From NCBI GenBank assembly GCA_002973635.1, contig CP027224.1:878501-942500 (forward strand): DNA of 64,000 nt, written 5' to 3'. Source of the stretch: Lysinibacillus sp. B2A1. Lineage in GTDB: Bacteria > Bacillota > Bacilli > Bacillales_A > Planococcaceae. Every line of letters starts with the position of its first letter. Within the stretch, counting starts at the first letter, position 1. A program made the translations under genes and the position numbers. Below are positions 38,580-47,774 of the stretch, one piece after another. The notes beneath the pieces are model-generated. The model saw nothing but the letters and a program-made list of their open reading frames with translations. It was not told the DNA's origin and ran no database searches.

Positions 38580-39131
38580 ATGTTAAACTTTAACATTCGT
38601 GGTGAAAATATTGAGGTAACTCCAGCTATTCGAGAGTATGTAGAGAATAAAATCGACAAAGTTGAACGTTATTTTAACGAAGATGTTAACGCCAACGCTA
38701 ACGTAAATTTAAAGGTTTATAATGACAAACAGACTAAAGTGGAAGTTACTATTCCAATGAAAAATTTAACTCTTCGTGCAGAAGAGCGTCATAATGATAT
38801 GTATGCTGCGGTTGATTTAATCGTTGATAAATTAGAGCGTCAGATTCGTAAGCATAAAACAAAGGTAAACCGTAAATTCCGTGAGCGCGAGGGTGCAGGC
38901 CTTTATTTTGCTACTTCACAAGCAACTGTAGATGCAGTACCAGAGGAAGAAGAATACTCCATTGTTCGTACAAAGCAATTTGATTTAAAACCAATGGATC
39001 AAGAAGAAGCTGTACTACAAATGAATATGCTAGGTCATGATTTCTATGTCTTTACAGATGCTGAATCCAATGGCACGAATATTGTTTATAAACGCAAGGA
39101 TGGTAAATACGGCTTAATCGAAACAACTTAA
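38580..39131 (+). CDS. hpf: Long-form ribosome hibernation promoting factor
   Basis: Dimerises 70S ribosomes into 100S particles in stationary phase or stress. Residues 1-105 form the S30AE domain (FNIRGENIEVTPAIREYVENKIDKVERYF, AEERHNDMYAAVDLIVDKLERQIRKHKTK) and residues ~122-183 the C-terminal dimerisation domain (EYSIVRTKQFDLKPMDQEEAVLQMNMLGHDFYVF-type). The 183-residue length is typical of the long form in Firmicutes. AAAGGAGGAG precedes ATG 38580. As in B. subtilis, the gene sits between the fli genes and secA. The upstream ATTC-ACACA/TGTGT-GAAT inverted repeat at about 38523-38545 could be regulatory. Confidence 0.95.
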   Translation: MLNFNIRGENIEVTPAIREYVENKIDKVERYFNEDVNANANVNLKVYNDKQTKVEVTIPMKNLTLRAEERHNDMYAAVDLIVDKLERQIRKHKTKVNRKFREREGAGLYFATSQATVDAVPEEEEYSIVRTKQFDLKPMDQEEAVLQMNMLGHDFYVFTDAESNGTNIVYKRKDGKYGLIETT

Positions 39132-39145
39132 CTTCACATGCAGAG

Positions 39146-39171
39146 GCTCTCGCTATAGCGGGAGCTTTTTT
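39146..39171 (+). terminator. Terminator after hpf
   Basis: GCTCTCGC (39146-39153) pairs with GCGGGAGC (39158-39165) around a TATA loop and is followed by TTTTTT. Confidence 0.9.
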
Positions 39172-39278
39172 GGTATATAATTCCAATAACAACCTTACTG
39201 ATTAGGGAGACTGTTTGCATGAAACTGTTACACAATGGTAAAATGAAATTTGAGACTATATAGGAAGTGAAAAAATTC

Positions 39279-41789
39279 ATGGCAAACCTATTAAATAAAT
39301 TATTTGATTTCAATAAACGTGAGTTAAAAAAATTAGAAAAAATCGCTGACCAGGTAGAGAGCTTTGCTTCTCAAATGGAGCAGCTTTCAGATGATCAATT
39401 ACAAGCAAAAACAGAAGAATTTAAAAAACGCTTTGCTGGCGGAGAGAATTTAGATTCGATTCGAGCGGAAGCTTTTGCCGTTTGTCGCGAAGCATCGAAG
39501 CGTGTATTAGAGATGTACCCATTCCGCGTTCAAATTATGGGTGCTTCTGCGCTAGATGAAGGGAATATTGCGGAAATGAAAACAGGTGAGGGGAAAACAT
39601 TAACGGCTACAATGGCTGTTTATTTGAATGCCCTTACTGGAAAAGGAGTACATGTTGTCACAGTCAATGAATATTTAGCAAGTCGTGATGCTGCAGAAAT
39701 GGGGGAGCTTTATAACTTCTTAGGCTTAACGGTTGGTTTAAACTTGAACAGCCTATCAAAAGAAGAGAAACGTGCGGCCTATGAAGCGGATATTACGTAT
39801 AGTACTAACAATGAGCTGGGCTTTGATTATTTACGTGATAATATGGTGCTTTATAAAGAGGAACGTGTACAGCGTCCACTTCATTATGCGGTTATCGATG
39901 AGGTAGACTCGATTTTAATCGACGAAGCGCGTACACCATTGATTATTTCGGGGCAGGCTGGGAAATCAGCCCAGCTTTATAAACAGTCCAATGCGTTTGT
40001 TCGCATGTTAAATGCGGAAACGGATTACACATATGAGGAATCGACAAAAGGCGTTACGTTAACGGATGCTGGTGTAGAAAAAGCAGAGAAAGCATTTGGT
40101 ATTGACAATTTATTTGATTTAACGCATGTTCGTTTAAACCATGCTATTAATCAATCGTTAAAGGCACATGTAAGTATGCATAATGATGTGGACTATGTTG
40201 TACAGGAAGGCGAAATTGTCATTGTTGATGGCTTTACAGGTCGTTTAATGAAAGGTCGTCGCTATTCAGATGGACTACACCAAGCCATTGAGGCTAAAGA
40301 AGGCGTAGAGATTCAAAATGAATCAATGACAATGGCGACAATCACCTTCCAAAACTACTTCCGTATGTACCAAAAGCTTGCTGGGATGACAGGTACGGCG
40401 AAAACAGAGGAAGAGGAATTCCGTAATATTTACAATATGAGTGTTATAGCTATTCCTACGAATAAGCCGATTGCTCGTGATGACCGTCCAGACTTAATTT
40501 TTGCTTCAATGGAAGGGAAATATAAAGCGGTAGCAGCAGATATTGCAGAGCGTCATAGAGCTGGACAACCTGTTCTAGTTGGTACAGTTGCGATTGAAAC
40601 ATCTGAAATTATTTCAAATTTATTAGATAAACATAAAATTCCTCATAATGTCTTGAATGCAAAAAACCATGAACGTGAAGCAGAAATTATTGCGAATGCT
40701 GGTACAAAGGGTGCAGTGACAATCGCAACGAACATGGCTGGTCGTGGTACTGATATTAAACCAGGCGAAGGCGTAATGGAGCTTGGTGGTTTAGCCGTTA
40801 TAGGTACAGAGCGTCATGAATCTCGTCGTATCGATAATCAGCTACGTGGTCGTTCTGGGCGTCAGGGGAATCCAGGGGTTACACAATTTTATCTGTCACT
40901 AGAAGATGAACTGATGCGTCGTTTCGGTTCTGATAATATGAAATCCATGATGATGCGACTTGGGATGGATGATTCACAGCCGTTGCAATCCAAGGTTGTG
41001 TCGAAGGCAGTCGAGTCAGCTCAAAAACGTGTAGAAGGCAATAACTTTGATGCACGTAAGCGTTTATTACAATATGATGATGTATTACGCCAACAGCGTG
41101 AGATTATTTATAAAGAGCGTTATGATGTACTCGAAACAGAAAATATGCGTGTGCTTGTTGAGTCTATGATTCAAGAGACAATTGACAATGTGGTTGGCAT
41201 GTTTACGCAAGGCGAGCAAAAGGATTGGAATTTAAAAGCCATTGAAGATTTTGTTGCTGCGAATCTGCTTGATGAAGGTGGACTAAAGTCGGATGATTTC
41301 CAAGGTAAAGCTGCAGAGGATATTAATCAGATGATTTCAGATGCAGTACATGTGCGTTATGATGAAAAAGAGACAAATCTTACACCAGAGCGTATGCGTG
41401 AATTTGAAAAGGTTATCTTACTACGTTCAATTGATACAAAGTGGATTGATCATATTGATGCAATGGATCAGTTGCGCCAAGGTATTCATCTTCGCGCATA
41501 TGGTCAAAACGACCCGCTTCGTGAGTATCAACAAGAGGGCTTTGCTATGTTTGAGGATATGGTCGCTTCTATTCGTGAAGATGTAGCAAAATATGCGATG
41601 AAGGCAGAAATCCACAATAATTTAGAGCGTGAAGAAGTTGCCAAAGGTCAAGCTGTTAATCCGAAAGAGGATGGCGGTTCAGCTCCTAAAAAGCAACCAG
41701 TTCGTAAAGCTGAAAATATTGGACGTAATGATTTATGTCCATGCGGAAGCGGTAAGAAATTTAAAAACTGCCACGGTGCAGGTCAATAA
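39279..41789 (+). CDS. secA: SecA preprotein translocase ATPase
   Basis: Motor of Sec-dependent protein export, acting at the membrane with SecYEG. Walker A appears as [17 protein letters not shown] near residue 100, the DEAD-like box as [17 protein letters not shown] near 206, the cross-linking and scaffold regions follow, [15 protein letters not shown] lies near 486, and the C-terminal zinc finger [14 protein letters not shown] ends the protein. ATG 39279 is preferred over GTG 39267 because AGGAAGTG lies about 9 bases before it; this gives 836 residues. It is single in the window and flanked by terminators on both sides. Confidence 0.97.
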   Translation: MANLLNKLFDFNKRELKKLEKIADQVESFASQMEQLSDDQLQAKTEEFKKRFAGGENLDSIRAEAFAVCREASKRVLEMYPFRVQIMGASALDEGNIAEMKTGEGKTLTATMAVYLNALTGKGVHVVTVNEYLASRDAAEMGELYNFLGLTVGLNLNSLSKEEKRAAYEADITYSTNNELGFDYLRDNMVLYKEERVQRPLHYAVIDEVDSILIDEARTPLIISGQAGKSAQLYKQSNAFVRMLNAETDYTYEESTKGVTLTDAGVEKAEKAFGIDNLFDLTHVRLNHAINQSLKAHVSMHNDVDYVVQEGEIVIVDGFTGRLMKGRRYSDGLHQAIEAKEGVEIQNESMTMATITFQNYFRMYQKLAGMTGTAKTEEEEFRNIYNMSVIAIPTNKPIARDDRPDLIFASMEGKYKAVAADIAERHRAGQPVLVGTVAIETSEIISNLLDKHKIPHNVLNAKNHEREAEIIANAGTKGAVTIATNMAGRGTDIKPGEGVMELGGLAVIGTERHESRRIDNQLRGRSGRQGNPGVTQFYLSLEDELMRRFGSDNMKSMMMRLGMDDSQPLQSKVVSKAVESAQKRVEGNNFDARKRLLQYDDVLRQQREIIYKERYDVLETENMRVLVESMIQETIDNVVGMFTQGEQKDWNLKAIEDFVAANLLDEGGLKSDDFQGKAAEDINQMISDAVHVRYDEKETNLTPERMREFEKVILLRSIDTKWIDHIDAMDQLRQGIHLRAYGQNDPLREYQQEGFAMFEDMVASIREDVAKYAMKAEIHNNLEREEVAKGQAVNPKEDGGSAPKKQPVRKAENIGRNDLCPCGSGKKFKNCHGAGQ

Positions 41790-41795
41790 TTACTT

Positions 41796-41835
41796 AAAAA
41801 AGATCATTTTAGCCACGGTTAAAATGATCTTTTTC
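41796..41835 (+). terminator. Terminator after secA
   Basis: Long A/T-rich stem: AAAAGATCATTTTA pairs with TAAAATGATCTTTT around a GCCACGG-type loop, with a T-run at the end. Arms span about 41798-41811 and 41820-41833. Confidence 0.9.
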
Positions 41836-42250
41836 TATATTTAAAAATAGCTAATGAAGGAAAATAAGTAGAAAAAAGTCAGAATTTATAGACAATTGAA
41901 ATATATGGGTATACAATAGCTGTAAATCAATAGGGATTTAGTTCAACAAAAAAATACATTTTATCTTCTAATTCTATATTTTATAAGTAAAAGTAACTGT
42001 TTGGATAATAAAATAGATGTATAAGTGCTAGCAGGAATATTAACAGAGGAAACTTATTCCCTCGTCATTGATTAGTTTGAACAAGCTTTCTTTGAAGAAA
42101 AGGGGGTGGTGTATGTGTGGATAAAAAAATCCTCGAGTAAACAGTCTGGGGGACCGTCTCGAGGATATACATTGGGGTATACCAATATATATTTAGTATA
42201 TTCCCTTTTACTGCTGAATATAAACATAAATTTCATAAGGGGGAATATCG
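41836..42250 (+). promoter_or_regulatory. Long upstream region of comK1 with hairpin, AT-box and possible small frame
   Basis: This 415-bp gap has no sizeable gene. AAAA-ATACA-TTTT at 41950-41962 fits a ComK box (AAAA-N5-TTTT), and a poorer second half-match follows 7 bases later (41970-41982), close to the spacing of known paired ComK sites. At 42129-42166 a hairpin has perfect 9-bp arms ATCCTCGAG/CTCGAGGAT, extended inside by ACAGTC/GACCGT with one mismatch, and no T-run follows. A possible 47-codon frame spans the hairpin and runs into comK1. All of this suggests autoregulation and a structured leader. Confidence 0.4.
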
Positions 42251-42258
42251 ATGCATAA
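42115..42258 (+). CDS. Possible small leader peptide overlapping comK1
   Basis: Candidate only. GTG 42115 lies 9 bases after AAAGGGGG and opens a 47-codon frame whose stop (TAA 42256-42258) overlaps the first codons of comK1, an arrangement compatible with translational coupling. The predicted peptide is Lys/Ser-rich at the start and has a hydrophobic stretch (IYLVYSLLLLNIN) near the end. No family is recognised, and a frame this short can arise by chance. Confidence 0.22.
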   Translation: MWIKKSSSKQSGGPSRGYTLGYTNIYLVYSLLLLNININFIRGNIDA

Positions 42259-42799
42259 AGAGAACATTATGAGAAGTGAAACGATGCTGTATATGCCTGT
42301 GTATGATGCCTTTGGAAACTTGTGTACACGTGTAATAGAAAGGGATAATCAATTTATATCGAAATTACCGCCAACAAAATTGATGGACTTTAATTTACGT
42401 TATTTTGGCTCTAGTTTAAGGGGAGCTTTTGATGGCTCAAAAATGATTCTTGGCAAGCTCAATAAGAATCCTATAATTGTTCATGAGCAAAGTAATAATG
42501 TTTGGTTTCCAAGTAGATCATATCGACGACCAGAATGTATGTGGTTTGCTGTACATCATATAGAGGATTATCAAGCTATAGATAAAAAGAACACAAAAGT
42601 ATTTTTTATGGATGGTAATGTTTTTGATATAGACATTAGTGTGAATGTATTTGAATATCGAATCCAAAGAGCCTTTTTATTAAAATATAAACTGGAGAAT
42701 CGTACTAAGCACCTACATGTTCAATATGATCGAGTAAAAGTCTTTCAACGTATGCCAACATTCAATACCTTGTATGAGAATGAAGTTCAATTTGAATAA
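42251..42799 (+). CDS. comK: ComK-family competence transcription factor (copy 1)
   Basis: Master activator of DNA-uptake genes in Bacillus relatives. The 182-residue protein has the ComK core: CTRVIERDNQFI, then FNLRYFGSSLRGAFDGSKMILGK near residue 57, NPIIVHEQSNNVWFPSRSYRRPECMWFAVHHIEDYQA near 78, and a helical tail. This follows the B. subtilis pattern (FFGSSYAGRK, KPPIMV, FPTLSSTRPQCGWISHVHV). ATG 42251 follows TAAGGGGGAA with 7-base spacing. A second ComK gene lies on the other strand just after prfB (44115-44624). Which copy controls competence cannot be told from sequence; the upstream AT-box suggests self-activation. Confidence 0.87.
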   Translation: MHKENIMRSETMLYMPVYDAFGNLCTRVIERDNQFISKLPPTKLMDFNLRYFGSSLRGAFDGSKMILGKLNKNPIIVHEQSNNVWFPSRSYRRPECMWFAVHHIEDYQAIDKKNTKVFFMDGNVFDIDISVNVFEYRIQRAFLLKYKLENRTKHLHVQYDRVKVFQRMPTFNTLYENEVQFE

Positions 42800-42946
42800 A
42801 CTGTTATGCATCATGCTGACATTCTAAAAAAGTATGTTTTCCGACGTAAAAACGTTATAATAATAAAATACGGGGCTAAAGCTATTGGTATTTCTAAATA
42901 CATTTTTCAAGGATAGCCTCATTAATTATGTTCGGAGGATTTAACA

Positions 42947-44051
42947 ATGATTGAATTAGCAGATGTACGTAATGCATTAGACACTTCAGCCAAAAAACTG
43001 GCGGATTTCAGGGGGTCTCTTTGACTTAGAAAACAAAGAGGCACGTATTCAGGAATTAGATGAAATGATGCTGGAGCCAGGCTTTTGGGATGACCAGCAA
43101 GCTGCGCAAGTTGTCATTAATGAAGGAAATGGATTAAAAGCAATTGTCAATGAATATAAAGATTTAGTAGAAACACATGAGAATTTAGATATGACGCTTG
43201 AGCTTTTACGTGAAGAGCCAGACGAAGAATTGCAAGAGGAACTAGAGAAAGAACTAGTAGAATTTCAGCAAAAAATAGGTGATTTTGAGCTACAGCTGTT
43301 GTTGAGTGACCCATATGACCAAAATAATGCGATTTTGGAGCTTCATCCAGGGGCAGGTGGTACAGAGTCTCAAGACTGGGGATCCATGCTACTTCGTATG
43401 TATACACGTTGGGCTGAAAAACGAGGCTTTAAAGTTGAAACAGTGGATTATTTACCAGGGGATGAGGCAGGTATTAAATCAGTAACATTGTCCATTAAAG
43501 GGCATAATGCTTACGGATATTTACAGGCTGAAAAAGGAGTTCATCGTCTCGTGCGTATTTCTCCATTTGATTCTTCAGGTCGTCGTCATACATCTTTTGT
43601 GTCTTGCGATGTCATGCCTGAATTCGATGACAATATCGAAATTGATATTCGTACAGAGGATTTAAAGATTGATACGTATCGTGCAACAGGTGCTGGTGGT
43701 CAGCATATTAATACAACAGACTCCGCTGTCCGTATTACGCACATCCCAACTGGTACAATTGTACAATGTCAGGCTGAGCGTTCACAAATTAAGAACCGTG
43801 AAAAAGCGATGACAATGTTAAAAGGTAAATTATATCAATTAGAGCTGGATAAACAACAGGCTCAGTTAAATGAAATTCGCGGTGAGCAAAAAGAAATCGG
43901 CTGGGGCTCACAAATTCGCTCATATGTATTCCATCCATACTCAATGGTAAAGGATCATCGTACAAATGAGGAAACTGGTAATGTAGGTGCAGTGATGGAT
44001 GGTGATTTAGATCTATTCATTAATGCATACTTACGTTCAAAAATTGGCTAA
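42947..44051 (+). CDS. prfB: Peptide chain release factor 2 with programmed +1 frameshift
   Basis: Recognises UGA and UAA stop codons. The first 25 codons (from ATG 42947, after TCGGAGGAT) read to an in-frame TGA at 43022-43024. The context CTT TGA C, preceded by AGGGGGT at 43010-43016, is the classic self-regulating frameshift site; skipping the T at 43022 continues as GAC TTA GAA AAC to 44051, giving about 367 residues. The anticodon-like SPF is in [15 protein letters not shown] and the GGQ catalytic motif in [15 protein letters not shown]. When RF2 is scarce the ribosome pauses at UGA and shifts. This is normal regulation, not a mutation. Confidence 0.97.
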
Positions 44052-44053
44052 TC

Positions 44054-44104
44054 AATTCCCTTCAAGGGCACAGAAACTTTGTGCACCTGAAGGGAATTTT
44101 TTTA
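44054..44104 (+). terminator. Terminator after prfB
   Basis: Perfect 11-bp arms AATTCCCTTCA (44054-44064) and TGAAGGGAATT (44088-44098), with an inner partial stem GGCACA/TGTGCACC and a T7 tail. A second small repeat, CACCTTT/AAAGGTG near 44107-44126, overlaps the end of the converging comK2 gene. Confidence 0.92.
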
Positions 44105-44114
44105 TTCACCTTTT

Positions 44115-44624
44115 TTAGAAAGGTGGATGATAGGGGGCATCATGACTAATACTCTTTCGCTCATTCATGTAATGCTTGTAGAGCATTGATGCATTGACAA
44201 ATTGTTTACTGATAGATGCATATTGAATAGGTAATTCTATTTGTTTATCGTTTTTTAGCGTGATAATACAGCCTAATTTACTCGGTATAATATTCGAAAT
44301 GGCGTGAAGACCAATCCAAATATTATGGATGGAGTTCGGTGAGTAAGTTGGTAAAAAGATACATGGGAAACCATAATCAAAAGCCACTACGATTGGTAGT
44401 TTATGCTGATTGCCAAAAAAGCGTTTAGCGGAATATTTCGCAGCTTCATAGGTTGTTCCAAGTGAGATACAAGATTTGCGTAGTACGTGCATCGGTTTAC
44501 GAGTAACAATTAGCTCATTATGTTTGTCGATAACCCGTGTGAAGATTTTTGACCCATGCTCGATAGGTTCAAGTAAATAGGTGTTGAAAGACATTAAATA
44601 TCCATTGACATAGTTTGTTTGCAT
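44115..44624 (-). CDS. comK2: ComK-family transcription factor (copy 2)
   Basis: A 169-residue protein on the minus strand, homologous to the ComK at 42251. Shared features are FTRVIDKHNELIV at the N-terminus, CISLGTTYEAAKYSAKRFFGNQHKLPIVV (in place of FGSS...GRK), and FPCIFLPTYSPNSIHNIWIGLHAISNII near residue 90, then a short tail. ATG at 44622-44624 follows AGGAGGAAC. It converges with prfB. It is more diverged from B. subtilis ComK than copy 1: the FGSS motif is SLGTT. Two ComK paralogues are known in staphylococci. Whether this one binds DNA is unknown. Confidence 0.82.
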   Translation of the reverse strand: MQTNYVNGYLMSFNTYLLEPIEHGSKIFTRVIDKHNELIVTRKPMHVLRKSCISLGTTYEAAKYSAKRFFGNQHKLPIVVAFDYGFPCIFLPTYSPNSIHNIWIGLHAISNIIPSKLGCIITLKNDKQIELPIQYASISKQFVNASMLYKHYMNERKSISHDAPYHPPF

Positions 44625-44850
44625 AAATGAAGTTCCTCCTTTTTCTATTGATAGCTGTAGTGTAGAGGATAAAATAAATTTTTGATAATATAGATAAAAC
44701 GTGAAACCTATTGATAAATGAAGAAAAAGTGTAGAGAATTTGCTTTAAATGAACAGAGTTTAGTGGCTAATCCAAGTTATTTTCAGTTCTTAAGCATTGC
44801 ATTTTAATTTCAATTTTCATATAATTTAGAAAAGGATCGAGGTGAGATCG
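44625..44850. promoter_or_regulatory. Divergent upstream region of comK2 and the IDEAL-domain gene
   Basis: This A/T-rich 226-bp region must hold promoters for both genes. Short TATAAT-like segments are visible (for example around 44688 on the + strand sense and TTCATATAATTTAG near 44815-44828, which could serve the IDEAL gene), but no clear paired -35/-10 could be set with confidence. Confidence 0.3.
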
Positions 44851-45093
44851 TTGGATAAATATTATTCGTATACAGATTTTCTAAAAGCCGTTGGTCAGTC
44901 AAAGAAAATTGATGAGGCGGAGAAATTATTGAACGAGATTTATTTAGATTTATTTTTAAATCATATCCAGCGTATGCATCGTGAAGAGCAGCTCATGGTT
45001 CTGATAGATAGAGCACTCGATGAAAAAGATGAAAAGGCATTTCATCTATACGCACATGAACTAACAGCATTACGCCAAGCAGCAAGTGAATAA
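44851..45093 (+). CDS. IDEAL-domain protein
   Basis: Small acidic/helical protein of about 80 residues. The C-terminal IDRALDEKDEKAFHLYAHELTALRQ carries the IDEAL domain pattern seen in several Bacillus proteins, including partners of regulatory proteases and ComK-degradation adaptors. TTG 44851 follows GAGGTGA with 5-base spacing; GTG 44842 is the alternative, adding three residues. Its position next to comK2 is suggestive but may be chance. The molecular role is unknown. Confidence 0.7.
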   Translation: MDKYYSYTDFLKAVGQSKKIDEAEKLLNEIYLDLFLNHIQRMHREEQLMVLIDRALDEKDEKAFHLYAHELTALRQAASE

Positions 45094-45102
45094 TATGACT
45101 AA

Positions 45103-45136
45103 CCCGCTCTCCAAAGATTAGAGGGCGGGATTTTTT
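45103..45136 (+). terminator. Terminator after the IDEAL-domain gene
   Basis: CCCGCTCT (45103-45110) faces AGAGGGCGGG (45120-45129) with a small bulge and is followed by ATTTTTT. Confidence 0.8.
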
Positions 45137-45349
45137 GTGTACAAATTAGTAAAAGAGCTAACTGGTCATTTGTTAATCTAAAAGTAAAGGTACTTGCTCA
45201 ATAAATAGAGAGAGTGGCTCAGAAAGAGAAGAGTTGAAGAGAAATACAGTCAATTAGTAGAGAAATCGCTTGTAAAGTGGAAGAATTTGCTCAATTGGTG
45301 AGGGTAGTTGCTTGCTCAAAAAACGTGAGTACATGCTAGGTATTAAAGG
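45137..45349. other. Intergenic stretch without recognised features
   Basis: About 210 bases, purine-rich on the + strand, with several GCTCA-type words (TTGCTCAATAAATAG, TTTGCTCAATTGG, TTGCTCAAAAAAC) that weakly recall the repeat array near 62.4 kb. No gene or clear promoter is seen. Confidence 0.4.
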
Positions 45350-45540
45350 TTCATCACCAAAAGATGTGGTTGACATTTTTAATTGTAATAGTAATTGACT
45401 GGAGCGGAGCCAGTGTGACTCCTAGGGGATTAAGCGTCCTGGATGAGACCCTGGAGCGAGCAGCGCGAGTGAAGCGGCTCATCGGACGCCCCCTGGAAAG
45501 CACACTGGCGGAGCGGAAGTCAACCACAAGTTATGGTGAA
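45350..45540. repeat. GC-rich nested inverted-repeat element
   Basis: Three nested perfect arms are visible: GTGGTTGAC (45366-45374) with GTCAACCAC (45519-45527); CCAGTGTG (45410-45417) with CACACTGG (45501-45508); and GCGTCC plus GATGAG (45434-45439, 45442-45447) with CTCATC plus GGACGC (45478-45489). The outer arm extends imperfectly to about 45350 and 45540. The core is much richer in G+C than the surrounding DNA. It resembles the palindromic extragenic elements repeated in Bacillaceae genomes and could fold into a long RNA or DNA hairpin. Copy number cannot be judged from this window. Confidence 0.7.
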
Positions 45541-45787
45541 TAGCCGTATTAAAGGTAAAGTAGGGATTAAAAGGAATATATTCAGCTAAGGAGCTTGAAA
45601 ACTGGATGAAGCGGCTATTATAAGGGTAGGAAGATATTCAGTAATTTACTTGAATGATTAGTAAATATACCGTCATTTTAGCGAATTAGAAAACAATTTA
45701 CAAACATTCGTTCGTTAAATGTTCGAAATTTCAGTGCTGCTATGCTAAAATAAATGTACAAATTGGTAGGAAAGGACGGGGGTGTGA

Positions 45788-47767
45788 GTGCAAGCATTTG
45801 ATTTACAAGCGCCATATCAACCTAATGGAGATCAACCACAGGCAATCGCGGAATTAGTGGAGGGTGTACATGCAGGTAAACGTCATCAAACATTACTTGG
45901 TGCAACAGGAACAGGAAAAACGTTTACCATCTCAAACGTTATCCAACAGATCAAAAAACCGACACTGATTATGGCACACAATAAAACACTAGCTGGTCAA
46001 TTGTATAGTGAGTTTAAAGAGTTCTTCCCGAATAATGCGGTGGAATACTTTGTCAGCTACTACGATTATTTTCAGCCAGAGGCCTATGTACCGCAGACGG
46101 ATACTTATATCGAGAAAGATTCAAGCATTAATGATGAAATTGATAAATTGCGTCACTCTGCGACATCTGCATTATTCGAGCGCGATGATGTCATTATTAT
46201 TGCATCTGTGTCCTGTATTTATGGTCTAGGTTCTCCAGAAGAATATCGTGAACTGGTCGTATCAGTGCGTACGGGAATGGAAATTGAACGTAATCAGTTG
46301 CTTCGAAAATTGGTCGATGTACAGTATGAGCGTAATGATGTGAGTTTTACACGTGGGACGTTTCGGGTACGTGGTGATGTAGTGGAAATTTTCCCAGCAT
46401 CACGTGATGAACATTGTATCCGCGTGGAATTTTTCGGGGATGAGATTGATCGAATTCGCGAAGTGGATGCGTTAACTGGAGAAATACTAGCAGAGCGTGA
46501 TCATGTTGCTATTTTCCCAGCGTCCCACTTCGTTACACGAGAAGAAAAAATGCTAAAAGCTATTGATAATATTGAAAAAGAGTTGGAGGAGCGTTTAGCT
46601 CTTTTACGCGCAGAGGATAAATTGTTAGAGGCGCAGCGCTTAGAGCAACGAACTCGTTACGATTTAGAAATGATGCGTGAAATGGGTTTTTGCTCGGGTA
46701 TTGAAAACTACTCGCGTCATTTAACATTGCGTGAAGCGGGGGCAACGCCATATACACTACTTGACTATTTCCCTGATGATTTTTTACTGGTTGTCGATGA
46801 AAGTCACGTTACTTTGCCACAAGTTCGAGGAATGTACAATGGTGACCAGGCGCGTAAAGGTGTGTTAGTTGAGCATGGCTTCCGTTTGCCATCAGCACTA
46901 GATAACCGCCCTTTACGTTTTGAAGAATATGAGAAACATATACATCAAGCTATTTATGTATCCGCAACACCTGGCCCGTATGAGCTTGAGCATACGCCAG
47001 AAATGGTGCAACAAATTATTCGTCCAACTGGGCTGCTTGATCCACAAATTGACGTACGTCCTATTGAAGGGCAAATTGATGATTTGATCGATGAGATTCA
47101 AGGTCGTATCTCTCGTGATGAACGAGTGCTTGTTACAACTTTGACGAAAAAAATGTCAGAGGATTTATCAGCTTATTTGAAAGAGATGGGCTTAAAGGTG
47201 GAGTATTTGCATTCAGAGATTAAGACGCTAGAGCGAATTGAAATTATTCGCGAGCTGCGGAAAGGTACTTATGATGTACTAATCGGCATTAACTTATTGC
47301 GAGAAGGTCTAGATATTCCTGAAGTTTCTCTTGTGGCGATTTTAGATGCTGATAAGGAAGGATTTTTACGTTCAGAGCGTTCATTAATTCAAACGATTGG
47401 ACGTGCAGCACGTAATGCTAATGGTCATGTCATTATGTATGCAGATAATATGACGGATTCGATGAAAAAGGCAATTGAGGAAACGAAACGTCGTCGAGCA
47501 TTGCAAATGGCGTATAACGAGGAGCATGGTATTACACCGAAAACGATTGTGAAGAAAATTCCTGATGTTATTCGTGCGACACAGGTGGCAGAGGAAGAAG
47601 AGACTTATGTAGCGAAGGCCACAAAAGGTAAGAAGCTGACGAAGGCGGAAAAAGAGCAGTTACTTGCTACACTAGAATTAGAAATGAAGGAAGCAGCAAA
47701 AGCACTCGATTTCGAGCGTGCTGCAGAGCTTCGCGATACAATATTTGAATTGAAGGCAGAAGGGTGA
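45788..47767 (+). CDS. uvrB: UvrB, excision nuclease subunit B
   Basis: DNA damage verification helicase of nucleotide excision repair, working with UvrA and UvrC. Walker A is [15 protein letters not shown] near residue 39, the beta-hairpin region [21 protein letters not shown] lies near 93-115, helicase motif II is [11 protein letters not shown] near 337, motifs V-VI are [26 protein letters not shown] and QTIGRAARN near 510-545, and the C-terminal UVR domain ([18 protein letters not shown]) ends the 659-residue chain. GTG 45788 follows GGACGGGGGTG. uvrA follows 7 bp later, so they form an operon. Confidence 0.97.
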   Translation: MQAFDLQAPYQPNGDQPQAIAELVEGVHAGKRHQTLLGATGTGKTFTISNVIQQIKKPTLIMAHNKTLAGQLYSEFKEFFPNNAVEYFVSYYDYFQPEAYVPQTDTYIEKDSSINDEIDKLRHSATSALFERDDVIIIASVSCIYGLGSPEEYRELVVSVRTGMEIERNQLLRKLVDVQYERNDVSFTRGTFRVRGDVVEIFPASRDEHCIRVEFFGDEIDRIREVDALTGEILAERDHVAIFPASHFVTREEKMLKAIDNIEKELEERLALLRAEDKLLEAQRLEQRTRYDLEMMREMGFCSGIENYSRHLTLREAGATPYTLLDYFPDDFLLVVDESHVTLPQVRGMYNGDQARKGVLVEHGFRLPSALDNRPLRFEEYEKHIHQAIYVSATPGPYELEHTPEMVQQIIRPTGLLDPQIDVRPIEGQIDDLIDEIQGRISRDERVLVTTLTKKMSEDLSAYLKEMGLKVEYLHSEIKTLERIEIIRELRKGTYDVLIGINLLREGLDIPEVSLVAILDADKEGFLRSERSLIQTIGRAARNANGHVIMYADNMTDSMKKAIEETKRRRALQMAYNEEHGITPKTIVKKIPDVIRATQVAEEEETYVAKATKGKKLTKAEKEQLLATLELEMKEAAKALDFERAAELRDTIFELKAEG

Positions 47768-47774
47768 ATGACTT

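Noticed and set aside
41341-41844. Alternative plus-strand frames inside and after the secA end
   Set aside because: They lie in another frame of the SecA C-terminal coding sequence and run through the terminator; no initiation signals.
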